Positions 1 through 11,324 of a DNA stretch of 64,000 nt are shown here, piece by piece; within the stretch, counting starts at the first letter, position 1; each line of letters opens with the position of its first letter. The position numbers were made by a program, and so were the translations under genes. The DNA comes from Branchiostoma belcheri (Eukaryota > Chordata > Leptocardii > Amphioxiformes > Branchiostomatidae). Where the stretch lies: contig NW_017804131.1 in assembly GCF_001625305.1 (NCBI RefSeq), positions 1,427,870 to 1,491,869 on the forward strand, given 5' to 3'. The notes beneath the pieces are model-generated. The model did not search any database. It was not told the DNA's origin and worked only from the letters and a program-made list of their open reading frames with translations.

Positions 1-2
1 AC

Positions 3-219
3 TTGGTTGATCGAGTGCAGTTTTTTCCACCACGTTAGACTTAAGAATAATCTCCGGCTCTCCTGGTCAGTTCAATTGCACTGGCATACTGATGTGTCGA
101 AGCATCAATGTCTCCGAAAAGACATCCCCCGGGGAGTACACTTAGTGCATTGACCAACCAGGAGAGCGAGAGATTATTCTAAAGTCTAAGTGGTGGAAAA
201 ACTGCACTCGATCAACCAA
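3..219. mobile_element. MITE-like element with ~65-bp terminal inverted repeats
   Basis: The first ~65 bases (TTGGTTGATCGAGTGCAG, a T-run, CCACCAC, then a block ending CTCTCCTGGT) return as an imperfect reverse complement ending at GATCAACCAA, 219. About 85 bases separate the arms. There is no coding capacity. This is the form of a non-autonomous DNA transposon or foldback element. The left end sits on the window edge, so target duplications cannot be judged and the family is unknown. Confidence 0.7.
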
Positions 220-429
220 ATGTTAATGTGTAGCAGAGTGTGGTGGCTTCATGTGCGAAGAAGTCCGAGAACAGTGTAACTGACATACTCTGAGTTGTTG
301 AAGAAGTGTGGGAGGTGGGCAGGAAGAGTGGGGAGGGGGGCACAAGTTCAAGGTTAGAGTGCTCTATATACTAAGTTTTTGGCGGGAAAACTTAATCCAA
401 TTAATTAACCAGGTGAGGGTGCCAATTAG

Positions 430-870
430 TTTTTTTTGGCGGGAGAATTTAAGTGTAAAGAAAGGTCTAAAGTAACAAGTCTGGGGGCGACGACAACAAT
501 GCAGCCGGCTGTAATACCAAGATTTTTGGTGGGAGAATTTAAGTGTAAAGGTCCAAAGCGACAATTTTGGGGGTAATTTGGGATGCATACAATATGAAGA
601 GGATGTCTAAGGAATTCATGCGGCCGGCTAAGATTCAAAGTTTTTCGGCGAGAGAATTTAAGTGTACAGGTCCAAAGCGACAATTTTGGGTGCAATTTGG
701 GATGCATACAATATGAAGAGGATAACAACATGGAATTCATAAAGCTGACTTAGATGTGAAGTTTTTCGGTGGGAGAATTTAAGTGTAACGGTCTGAAGCA
801 ACAATTTAGGGGCAATTTGGCATTCAACCATACAATATGAAGAATTTTTCAGTGTTGCTTAACATGAAAT
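430..870. repeat. Tandem repeat, ~110-150 bp unit, about 3.5 copies
   Basis: Each unit contains a GGCGGGAGAATTTAAGTGTA-like block, then GGTCCAAAGCGACAATTTTG, then GCATACAATATGAAGA. Copies begin near 430, 530, 645 and 765, with the last most diverged. The reading frames across it are interrupted and differ between copies, so I treat it as non-coding. Confidence 0.75.
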
Positions 871-999
871 TGAAGTCGCCGGCTACAATAAACGTTAAAT
901 GAAAAAAGAGAAATGTGAGTGCAAGTGAGTGCAAGTGTGTGCATGTGGAGTGTTGTCTCGTGTTCACAAAGAAACCATACTCACACCTCCCCATCTTCT

Positions 1000-3310
1000 T
1001 TCATCCAGCCCTGCCTACAAAGTCTGGTTCTTCCTCCTCAGCTGCAATCCGGTCTTCGGGTCCACAACTTGAAGACAGAGGAACAATTTTGTAGGACTAA
1101 TTGTTTGAAGATGTGAAAAGGAGTCCAGAAAAGTGTGACATACTGTGTAATTAGAAGCAGTGCAAGCTTTAGTGACTGGACAAGTGGATTATACGATAGA
1201 AATGTATTAGCATGGGTATGTTGCTGAACAAATGAACTATACTCACAACTGTGCCCGCTGTCTTCACTTCCATCTGCATCTTCAAGTCAACTGGTTTCTC
1301 CCAGAGCAGACAGTCGACCCTCAGGACACACCTAACAATATGAAAGAATAATAAGTGTGATGGAAAAACATCATGCAATTCAACTATCCCATTCATTGAA
1401 TAGACTTTGAAGGAGATAGGCTCCACAAAACTGCTTTTTTAAAAACATGTTACAATGTACTTGTAGCATTTCGCACGTCAGAGTTCTTAACATACTAGTA
1501 CATGTGAGGACAGGAATAAGTCATGTAAGTTGTAAAAGTTGCTTGAATACATGTACAAAAATTTAGGTTTTTAAAAGTGTTTAGTAACTGTTACTGGCAG
1601 CATGTTATCCCACAGTTCATAATACATCCAAGAGGAATGAAAAATTCAAGTTTTTAAGTATTGTCTCACCTGCATGGACAGGTACAAACTCCTGATCTGG
1701 TCTGGTCTGGTTTATACAGAAGTCAACCATCCTCACAGGTTTCTCCCAGTCAGGACAGGAACGTCAAGAAACGCATAACTAAGAATGAAAGGATAATTAC
1801 TGTAGTATGATGCAAAAACATCTTAGATAACACTGACTAACCATCAAAGATAACGGTAATCATAATGCTTTAATAGATGTAGAAAGTGTTTGGCTATGGA
1901 AAGGTGTTTTTTAAACACATTACTGGTTGTTTGTTATGTCTCAGGGTTTGTAACAAATCAGAAAAAGGTTTTAAGTTGTAAAGCATTCTTTCACCTGTAC
2001 AAATTCTTCACTGTGTCTTCAAGTCAACAGGTTTGCCAAGACATCATTTGGTCTGGTGTTGACAGAAGTTGTCCATCATCACATGTTTCTCCCACTCAGG
2101 ACAGGGACGTCAGGACAGGGACGTCAGGACAGGAACATCAGGACACACCTAAATGATATGATGAATAATTAGTGTGATGCTCCCAAAAAAATTCCAGGCA
2201 ACATTGAGTGACCATAAAAGATAAAATAGATAAAATCCTTCAATCATACAACCTCTTTGCTTGGATATGTTCACATAGAAAACGTTGTTAAGCATTGTCT
2301 CACCTGTATACAATCTCTTCACTTTGGTCTGTCTTTAACTTTAAGTCAGCTGGTTGGCTGAGGCCTGGTTTGGACAGGAACATCAGGACTGCTGACCCTA
2401 ATTATAAAAGAACAATTGATGCCAGGTATGAATGGACAACTAGCTACCAGGTAAAGATGCACTCTTGTGACCTTGTACTTTGCCTCTTTCTAGAAATGTA
2501 GACAAGTGCTTATATACCAGACATTTATTCAAGTAAGGGAACACAAAATTAATGTGAAAGATGTTTTGCTACATGTGTGTTATTTCTATGACGTGTAAGA
2601 TGTAAGGGAAGAGTGCTAGAGTCAAACAGACCTTCTAAAGCATTGTCTCACCTGTGGATGTTGTTGTTGTCATCTTGCTCTTGTGTCTCTAAATCACCCG
2701 ATCTGGTCCAATCTTCTCTTGTCAGGTTCAGACAATAGTCTTCACTACTACATCAGTCAGCAGCCACCTAACTACAGACATTAGAAGTTATACACTTGTC
2801 TCAAATTACAAAGTAAATAGTAGGTTGAATGCAGAATTCAGATTTTTCTAACCTGAGAGTCATCGTCGGTCTTCAAATCACCTGGTCTGGTCCAATCTTC
2901 TCTTTTCAGGTTTATGAAGAATTCACCACTACTGCATCAGTCAGCAGCCACCTAACTATACAGACAGTAGAAGTTACACACTTGTCTCAAATAAGACCAA
3001 ATAGTTGTAGGTAAAATGCAGAATTGGGATTTTTCTCACCTGATATTCCTCTTGAATCTTCAAATCATCTGGTCAGGTCCTATCTATCTGTCTTGTCAGG
3101 TTCAGACAGAAGTCTTCAATACAGCATCAGTCAGCAGCCACCTAACTATGCAGACATTAGATGTTACACACTGTCTCAAACAACATGAAGTAAATAATAG
3201 GTTGAATGCAGAATTCAGATGTTTCTCACCTGATATTTCTCTTGGGTCTTCAAATCATCTGGTCCAGTCTGTCTTCTCAGGTTCAGACAGAAGTTCTCAC
3301 TACTGCATCA
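1000..3310 (-). other. Ladder of degenerate exon-like tandem repeats (unrecognised gene or pseudogene)
   Basis: On the minus strand at least seven related segments each end in a donor-like (C)AG|GTGAGA or close variant: donors near 1246, 1670, 1995, 2303, 2651, 2852, 3037 and 3229. The best-preserved open segments are 3230-3302, 2853-2931, 2652-2747, 2304-2397 and 1247-1331. They share peptide motifs such as FCLNL, REDWTR, GDLKTQE and WEKPVDLK. Copies near 3.04 and 2.0 kb carry stops or a damaged acceptor. The open copies are 73, 79, 96, 94 and 85 nt, so most cannot be spliced in series without shifting frame. They may be mutually exclusive exons, a decaying gene, or a non-coding transcript. 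I recognise no family. Confidence 0.45.
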
Positions 3311-4101
3311 GCCTTCCGAACCATACATACATTATAAGTTGGACATTTGTCTCAAAATAAAAACTAGCAATGCACACACACACCTTTTAATGACCATAAA
3401 AACAGGGATAGAAACAACAATAAAATGTATCAACCCCCTTCAACTTAAACTTTATGTGGAATACAAAAAAACTCGGCGCAAAATATTTTGAAAACAGGAA
3501 TTGCTACCTTCAAGCATAGTCATCTGTAGTGTATGCACCAGATATACTTGGGCTTGGTCATTACTCTTTACTGAATTACTCTAAAAAGGAAACGAACAAG
3601 CTTTTAAATTATAAATGATACATTGCAAATGATTATGAAGAACGAATTATGAATCAAAGTATGGTCAACTCGACTTAACTAGTTTCAACCGTTTTGTATC
3701 GTATTCATTTCGGCGCCCTGAAGCTTTGAGGCCATCTTGTTTACGCACATTTTTGGCGGGAAAAATAACTAATTATGTACACGGCCAGGTGTTTTGAACC
3801 ACGTGGAGATAAAGAGAGAAAATGATTTGGTCAATGCAGAAGTTCTTTTGACAAATATAACCTCAAAACGCTGAACAACTGACTAAAAAGACATGCACAT
3901 ACATTTAACACTCTACAAGCGCACCACACATTGAAAATTTTGTTGAAAACGCGGAAACTTGATGGAATTTTCGAAGCCCGTGTAAAATTAAGAACGGTCG
4001 CTGCCTAATACGTAGAAAATAGTTCATTTCTTATGGAATATGTTGACATGTTCGTACTAGTTGCTAAGGAATAATGACAGCCAAACAATGTACTGGTTTA
4101 C

Positions 4102-4166
4102 CTGCAACAATAAGTGAAGTCGTCTCCATACCACGCTAACGTTACTCTTCCCAACTGTCTCGCCAT
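4102..4166 (-). CDS. Candidate first coding exon of an unrecognised minus-strand gene
   Basis: An AAAATGGCG start context opens 21 codons beginning MARQLGRVTLAWYGDD and ending at a good donor, TGCAG|GTAAAC, in phase 2. Several exon-like segments downstream (1.2-3.3 kb) have an acceptor that reads open from phase 2, which is why I link them. The CpG-bearing sequence just upstream (4.2-4.45 kb) has another in-context ATG near 4380 that meets a stop after 24 codons. No domain is recognised; the peptide is too short to classify. It could be a chance ORF. Confidence 0.4.
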
Positions 4167-4754
4167 TTTTGTCTTCTCCAAAATTCGCCAGGTCAGGAAA
4201 TCCGCATTTTCTCCTCAAAACATCACCAGAACGGCAAATCCACAGCACAAACTCCCAGACATTCTGCTTCACACTTACTAAGACATTCTGTCGACGAAAA
4301 CGTCTAAAAGTACCCAGAAAGTTGTGAAAAATCAGCACAGTGCGGCGTATTCCCGTCGACGTCGTACGAAATCGCCATTTTGAATGGACCATACCAAACT
4401 TGTTTTTACACAGGTGTGCAGAACGGCCGTGCATGTGAAGTTGATAATCTAATTATGACGACCAATGACGGCCCGTTTTGGTGCCAGGCACTTATATGTG
4501 TCGAAGAAGGACGATTAGATTATCTAATTACAAAGGATACTAACGTTGATGTCAATCTCGGTAAAAAAAAATGGGTAAAAATGCAGCTATAGGGCACCTT
4601 AAAATTAGTATTTCTATCATCACAAGTAAACGTTTTCAAGAATAAGCTGTTATGTGGCCACAGTATGAAACATAACACTCTTGCCTAATTTTCCTAGTCA
4701 TCTATTTTCGCGGTTTATATTCCGTGCTACAATAAACACCTTCCACACACACGC

Positions 4755-4858
4755 AAACCTGTCCTTGGTGCTGAACACCTTCCCCACGCAGGCAAACCTG
4801 TCCTTGGTGCTGAACACTTTCCCTACGCAGGTAAACCTGTCCTAGGTGCTGAACACTA
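4755..4858. repeat. Minisatellite, ~37-bp unit, about 3 copies
   Basis: Unit: CCTGTCCTTGGTGCTGAACA followed by a variable TTCCC(C/T)ACGCAGG(C/T)AAA segment, repeated from about 4755 to 4858. Related single copies of CCTGTCCTTGGTxCTGAA lie in a perlecan intron at about 22.27-22.48 kb, so the motif is dispersed as well as tandem. Non-coding. Confidence 0.75.
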
Positions 4859-4869
4859 TAGCTATCCAC

Positions 4870-5784
4870 AATTGAAATACTATATTTCAATTGAAAGACA
4901 TGGTGATCTGTGGTAATTAAGACATTGTATGATGGAAATTTAGCAAGTTAAAAAGGAGACCAGATACAAGAAAAGATTTTTCAGAATTTTTTTATTGATA
5001 GGACAGAATGAAAGAATTTCTTCACAGGAAATTGAAGAATCACTTACGTTAAATTCTTGTGATAGCAGCATATTGAGAAAACTATTCTTATAGCTTACTG
5101 AATTTCTTTTATCCACTTCAGCAGTCTAAAGTCATTATGTTGTTGTTAGAAGTCGGTGGTATCGAAAGCAAATGCATTAGACGAAGTAAGAGTATTTGAA
5201 CCATCAAGTACTGGAGAAGGATATAGTGCACTTGCAAAATTTCTCTACTGGTTTACTGATAGTGGCATAAGTAACGCATCCTATTGTGATTTCATCATCA
5301 TTTAAGAGTCTCAGTGTTGTTTGTCCCTAGCAAGAATCTCTCCCTCAACACATTCTGCGATCTGCCTAGTTATATAATCGTGCTATAAGCCAAGACAGAT
5401 ATTGTACACTACAGCTGTTAGACTACACAAACAACACATACTATAATCATCTCATTGCCATGCTGTAAAGCAGAGTGGTAATTAAGCTTAACAGCATTGT
5501 CAGACAATAGGATAATTCTAGTGTGTTATTTCATGTGTATTCCTGGGAAGAAAATGTAGACCAGAAGGATGTAGAAAATATAGTATTTTTTTTTTCAATT
5601 TCGCAGGACAATTCTTTAAACACAGCATGCCTCAGCTTACAACATCCTCCAGATATATGTTACCATTCAGAGCCGTTTCCTTTACTCCAGCAATAATAAT
5701 CACTTCCAGATGTAGAACTGATAGATACATGAGTGCACTGGCCCGTCAGTGGCCATTGAGTTTGCCCTGCGTCTTCTCCAACTG
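4870..5784 (-). other. 3' flank of the vWA-domain gene; no other gene seen
   Basis: No convincing open frame or splice pair occurs here. On the minus strand it is the 3' side of the gene ending at 5785. A minus-strand AATAAA at 4991-4996 is a possible poly(A) signal, but it is about 790 bases past the stop and I could not weigh it against unseen alternatives. Confidence 0.4.
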
Positions 5785-8700
5785 TTAGCCCTCTTCCTCA
5801 ACTGGTAAATGGAGAGAAGACAAAAGAAAAGGAGTTGATTATGATAAAAGCAAAACACTAGGAATATACACGTAGAACAAACCGCACTTGTAACTTGTGT
5901 ACAAATTGTTCACAATCTTGTATTCGTGTACACGTGTGTGTGATAATGACAACGATAGGGTGGAGATCGTTATGTATCATAATATTTTCACCTGAGATAC
6001 TGGCACATCATCTGTCCTTCATGTGACCACCATTGGCAGAATATGTTAGGCAATAAGTTTGGACACATTTCATATAGCAGTATTGCTGGTTTTCAGAGTT
6101 AAGTTAAAGTCCTTCCTGCACCATGTGGTACATAGGGTGGTGCCCATCTTCGATTCAACAGCCCTTGGGCCAAACAGTAGTACAATCACTACAGCAGGGG
6201 GCTGGTCTACGGGTAGTGGTGTGTTGTAACTTGTATACAAATGTATTCTCAAATGCTGAGTGCTGAGCAGAGAAAGCAGCATGTACCATTTCTTAAGTCT
6301 TTGGTATGACTCTGAGAATTTTTTATACATAGTACTGAGTTAGGATAAATGAATTACGTCGAGGTGTTCCGTACATGTACGTACCACAGTTGTCCAGCCT
6401 GATCCTGAAGGCCAGGTATTTTGGCGGGTGGTTCCTGAAGATGAGGACATGGTCGGCGGTTTTAGCGATGAGGTTCAGTCCGTCAGGCCTCACAAACGAG
6501 TCCACTATGGACGCCCCCACAGAGTACAGGTGAAAGTCAGCGTCCGAAGCCTCCTGTACCTCCTCTGCCAACAGTTCGTCCGTAGCGTTCTGGGGAAAAC
6601 AAGGAAATCTTGTGTTTAAAGTTAAAACTTTAGGTCCAACACAATAAAGTTCTCTCACCTAGAGCTTTCGACCAGTCACTCTAGCTCTGGTCTTCCTCAG
6701 TAGACTGACCCAGTGAGGCTTGTCACATGGCTTCTTAGAAGTGTGATGTCAACACTGGGTCAAAGATATCTGGTAGATGATGTCGGCCCCCGTGGCGGTT
6801 AAGTGAAGGGTGATCGGCCCTGATGTTTTGGTAGTGTATAACATTCAATTTGACATGATCCACAGTGACGCCGGCATCTAGATCTACAATGCCAGGTATA
6901 TTTTAGCCCATTCTTCTTGGACTATTAGAAAACATGCATCACAGAACATGCATATGAACCGCTTGTCTAGAATAGTAAACCTGGCGTTATTTTCTTGTCT
7001 TCCAGAATATAGACATCAGAGAGTGCATCTGAAAGAACACATCGTCATGGGCGAAAGAGAGCAAAATTTGTCTTTATGACGTAAAGACGACGCGTTGCAT
7101 TCCTTACCCTTGAGGCAGCGTTAGCGTTAGCAGCACTTTGCGCTCTCCCGTCGGTGAAGACCACTCCTACCTTCGTCATGTTCTCTCGGTAGGAAATCTG
7201 ACAAAAACACAGAATGTGAGAGTCCAAATCTATGTTGACGTTTTGACACAATGACACAACGACAAAATACATATTTACAAATTGTACACTTATTATCGGA
7301 CTCTTTGCTACGTGAAACAGCGACGATGGTACTAGCAGTGAGGAAGTGGAAGGATAAAGTAAAGTAAGTAAGACGATACATTCTGCATGGCGTGCAGAGC
7401 CTCCCTGGTCGGAGTGACACCGCCGGGAAAGGTGACGTTGTTTGTGATGAAGTCCGTCAGCTCAGTCTGGTTCCCGTACCCGCCTATCCGGAGATCCAGT
7501 CCCGACACACATCCGTAGAAACTGTCACCTCCATACGTCAGCACGGCAACCTGTGGGGTCGGAGCACGTCAGCGGACGCACATAAAGTCGTATAGGTATA
7601 TACATTTCCTATAACTGTGTCCTGTATCTATCAGATACCATACACGCATTACCAAACCATCCACTTGAAGTGGATGGTTTGACACAAATTACGCGTAACA
7701 CGAAACAACTATAAAATCGAGAGGATGGGTAAATGGCATCTGCTGACTCCAAATTTCAAAGAGATTTAAAATAGTATGTTTACAATAAGACGTTTAGAAA
7801 CGTGGTGGAAACAGAAAATGTGAATTAACAAAGAGAAATTTATGCACTTACACTAACGTTATAGTCATCTATCTGCAGGAAGTCAATCGTTTCCAGGACA
7901 TACTCTTTAATTTCCCCAAACACGGCCTCTCCAATACTCCAGGATCCGTCCAGGAGGAAGACTAAGTCCATCTCACAGCCAGGTGGACCTTAAGAATGAA
8001 GGGGGGACAGACACAGACATGTCTTTAGCTGCAATTAGAACTGTTTGGGGGGCTGTAGCTTAAGCTGGTCCCGCGTAGTTGGGTAATATTGCTCCTGGAA
8101 TGACCACGTCTGTATAGAATTTTAAATTATCATTTTTTTTGTTAGAGATAATGTTGGTGGCAGAAATTGCTATATGGAACTTGACTTTTGTTTCACCTAC
8201 TTCTAAATACGATAGAGTCGATTCCTTCATTTTTGTCTCAAATGAAAACAGAACATAGTATGGCCTAAGTGTGCATTCGTGGTATAGATTATTGCCTCTT
8301 ACCTAACACTATATCTTCGTCGATCAGGCCGTCATTGTCGTCATCAAGCCCGTTCGGAAGTTCCTCGTCTATCCTGTAATCACAGTCGTTGTCGAGCCCG
8401 TCATCGGGGTGGGGTTCAGACCTGATACAGCGTGACGTGTCCTCGTCGATCAGGCCGTCCCCGTCGTCATCGCGGCCGTTCTGCACTTCCTCGTCCACGC
8501 GGCCGTCGCAGTCGTTGTCCACCCCGTCCCCGTAAGCCTGCCTCGCCGCGAAGCACGAGCTGGTGTCCTCGTCGATACGCCCGTCGCCGTCGTCGTCCAC
8601 GCCGTTCTGGGACTCTTCGTCCACCCTCCCGTCGCAGTCGTTGTCCACCCCGTCACCTGCAAAGGCGGGAGACTCGATACACAGGTACAGATCCTCGTCT

Positions 8701-9558
8701 ATCAAGCCGTCCCCGTCGTTATCCACGCCGTCTTCTATCTCCTCGTCAACCTGACCGTCACAGTCGTTGTCGGCGTTGTCTCCCGCGACGTTCCTGGGCG
8801 CGACGCAGAATTTGACGTCTTCGTCGACCAAGCCGTCCCCGTCGTCATCGACGCCGTTCTCGATCTCCTCGTCGACGCGCCCGTCACAGTCGTTGTCCTC
8901 GCCGTCCCCGGGGAAACTTGGCGACTCGATACACAGCTTCAGGTCCTCGTCGATCAAACCGTCCCCGTCGTCGTCCCTGCCGTTCTCGATCTCCTCGTCG
9001 ACCAGCCCGTCGCAGTCGTTGTCGGCGTAGTCTCCCGGGACGTTCTGCGGGGCGATGCACAGTCGGAGGTCCTCGTCTATCAGCCCGTCCCCGTCATCGT
9101 CTATGCCGTTCTGGATCTCTTCGTCAACCAGCAGGTCGCAGTCGTTATCAAACCCGTCACCAGGGAATGACGGGCTTTCGATACATCCGAAATATCCTAC
9201 AAAATAAATTAACACATGCAGACTCTACCTTTAAGAACTATGAAACAGATGATCCCTTTTGAATTCTGTTTTCGTGTTCATGATACATGCTGATAAATTG
9301 TTGTAATATACACGTTAAATTCTCATTGATGTGAATAGTAACCTACATTTAAAACGTCACAATACGGATTACAATTAGAATTACCAGTTGCATAAGCCTG
9401 GCCACTGAAGTGCTAGTCACAGAGAAATACTGTTATTTGCTCTTGTCGGAGTTGCTGAAGCAAACTTAGTAAGTGACAAAGAGGACTTACATACCTCCGT
9501 GTGTTCCTCTCATAGCCACAGCTATGGTGGAAATGAACAGAACACTTTTCCACCACAT
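5785..9558 (-). CDS. Secreted protein: signal peptide, seven acidic Asp-rich repeats, one vWA domain
   Basis: Seven coding exons in transcript order: 9495-9558, 8303-9196, 7852-7988, 7380-7550, 7108-7197, 6385-6589 and 5785-5801. All junctions keep one frame and total 526 codons with the stop. It opens MWWKSVLFISTIAVAM, a hydrophobic signal peptide after a charged residue. Next come seven 42-residue repeats, then a vWA domain of ~200 residues. The last exon adds only VEEEG and a stop; it is short, but its acceptor CAG at 5802-5804 follows a long CT-rich tract, so I favour it. Family knowledge: vWA domains bind matrix ligands through a metal ion, and DxDxDG loops bind calcium. I infer a calcium-loaded extracellular or matrix protein. 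No transmembrane segment is seen. The combination is not one I can name. Confidence 0.8.
6385..7988 (-). CDS. von Willebrand factor A domain of the secreted protein
   Basis: Four exons: 7852-7988, 7380-7550, 7108-7197 and 6385-6589. The first strand LVFLLDGSWSIGEA carries the MIDAS motif D-G-S-W-S. The second supplies GGVTPTREAL with the MIDAS threonine. The third reads VGVVFTDGRA, the usual strand plus MIDAS aspartate. The last has FHLYSVGA and ends LAFRIRLDNCG. All metal-coordinating positions look intact, so ligand binding is plausible. The spacing fits a ~190-200-residue vWA domain. Matrilins, collagen VI and similar matrix proteins carry comparable domains, but here it stands alone at the C-terminus. 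Confidence 0.88.
8303..9196 (-). repeat. In-frame coding minisatellite: seven 126-bp (42-residue) calcium-loop-like repeats
   Basis: One large exon of 298 codons consists almost wholly of seven tandem units. The consensus is DGxDNDCDGxVDEE, xxNGxDDDGDGLIDED, then LxLCIxSPxFPG. Each unit has two Asp-rich loops of the DxDxDG type and two cysteines, one between the loops and one after. The loops resemble calcium-binding motifs seen in thrombospondin type-3 repeats and in the bacterial MopE-type putative metal-binding motif; which family is closest needs a profile search. The exon is GC-rich (CGTCGTC runs on the plus strand) compared with its AT-rich surroundings. Long plus-strand ORFs across it are antisense shadows. 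Confidence 0.85.
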
Positions 9559-9586
9559 TTCTACTGAAGTCCGGATGTGAAAGGAT
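9495..9586 (-). CDS. vWA-protein exon with start codon and signal peptide
   Basis: The acceptor TTTATTTCAG (CAG at 9587-9589) precedes 28 untranslated bases, then ATG at 9556-9558. The encoded leader has a hydrophobic core (VLFISTIAVAM) and the exon ends in phase 1 at G|GTATGT. An acceptor upstream of the ATG implies at least one non-coding 5' exon further right, probably within 9.6-11 kb, which I could not place. Confidence 0.8.
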
Positions 9587-9599
9587 CTGAAATAAAGTC

Positions 9600-11320
9600 A
9601 TTTTGTACCTTCATGTCCTGATGAAGAGAACCTGCTCCTCAAAATACTATTCATTTATCTATTCATTGATCGACGTTTGACATGCTCTATAGCTACCTTT
9701 CACTTATACAAAGGCTTCCCCTAGCGATAGAGATTGGATCTGCAAGTAAATAGTATCCGTGCTGAAAAGGTCGATGTTTCATGCTTTACCTCCTATGTTT
9801 TAACTCTTGACAGCGGCAAGCACCTGAATACTGTTCATCTACATTGTATTAGTAGAGGACAAACGGTATACGTACAATCATGTGGGGTACGAAAACGTAC
9901 GAGGACGCGATCAGCGGGAGACACGGTACATACAAGAAAACGCTAAGTTACATTGGCGAACACTGCAAGGAAAACGCGTATAAACCATTGAGCTACTTGC
10001 CACACAGGTAGTAAACGTCAACCGTATCATATCCGCGCTAAGGTTGAATCAATGTATAAAACAATAACATACACACGGATGTTGCGTGCGTTCGTGTTAT
10101 GATAATAACAAGATAACGAACAGCAACGATATGTTGAAATCGTTAAAAGCCGCACGTAAGGTGGAATTGTTCAGCAGGTAAACCATCGATGGCAGGGCGT
10201 AGTTCTGCCATCTCTATATGCCCAGAATCTACACAAAGGGATTGCTTCTTCAAGTAGAAGGTACATGTCTTCACTAGTAGTTCACTAGTAGTGAAATGTT
10301 TGCTATCTCTCCAACAACATGAACACACCCGGCCTTGAACATACTTAGAAAGATATCCGGGCGAGACTTCGGTTAACACAGATTTCGTTACGTAAATCTC
10401 ATGTAAATTATGGGGAGAAGGGTGTACAGACATATTGTGCTTTTAAGCAACGTTTAAAGCTATTTCTTCCTTTCCAAGTCCTCGAAATTTCTGCAGAAGG
10501 GAACTATATTCTTTTATGTACGCTTGCCAAGTTATATGCATTAAGTGCTTATCATATCAACATGCCAAAGATACCATAGAGATAAGGTTATAAAAACAAA
10601 CCTTCTGAATCACCAGAGCGGAACAAAATCTGAACAGTCCAATCTGTTGGAATATTTCACAAGATGTTAACGCGGTGCTTTTTTGTCCCTAACCTCGATT
10701 GAGAAATGTCTGTGAGTCCTGAAGTTTCTCCTAGTGCCACAGCACGTCTGACTTACAGACGCTCCACAATCTATCTGCCAGCAGGGCGGAAGTGAAGTCA
10801 GGCCGGATCTTCTCACGTGAACAGTGTTTGTATCATTGAATAACCAACCAACCAACCAACCAACCTGTCAGTATAATCACTGACGACATGCCTTCTCTCT
10901 CAATCCTAGCCACACTTAATCGTTCCCTTGAGTTAAGAGTACATCATCTAGAAATTGGATGAGGGGAGTAACAAATTTCGGCTTGTGATCACTTTGGCTG
11001 CGTTCTGAGAGATAGCATGTTATCCATAATGATATGATAATGGATTTAAAAATCCATTATCATATATATAAATCCATTATCATATCATTAGGATTACATG
11101 GTGAATTTTGCCAGCTTTTCCGATACTTTTTAGAACAACGTTATTGCCATCAATTTTATGTATGGCACGTCATTGATTTTGGGGGTAATATCAGTATTCA
11201 ATGTTTAACCTTAGATCTCTTTTCCTTTTCAAAAGTATCTCATCCCCTTGTTACACTTCATGGTCCGAACAAATCAATGATTCAAAACAAAGTACAGAGG
11301 AACGTGAAATATACCATTGT
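9600..11320. other. Intergenic stretch between the vWA gene and the perlecan 3' end
   Basis: No coding exon is supported. It contains a (CCAA)n tract near 10842-10864 and the AT-rich hairpin listed separately. The promoter and 5' untranslated exon of the vWA gene probably lie here because its coding exon has an upstream acceptor, but I could not place them. Confidence 0.5.
11029..11088. repeat. Perfect 20-bp hairpin with an extra partial copy in the loop
   Basis: ATGATATGATAATGGATTTA at 11029-11048 is the exact reverse complement of 11069-11088. The loop holds another AATCCATTATCATAT copy. It could be the relic of a foldback element; no function is implied. Confidence 0.8.
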
Positions 11321-11324
11321 CACT

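Noticed and set aside
8303..9196. Regularly spaced repeats that could suggest a CRISPR array
   Set aside because: The unit is 126 bp, coding, with no unique spacers, in a eukaryotic gene.
8432..9262. Long plus-strand ORFs rich in Ser/Pro or Arg opposite the acidic repeats
   Set aside because: They are antisense shadows of the 126-bp coding repeat; periodicity gives open frames on both strands, and only the minus strand has splice sites and a domain context.
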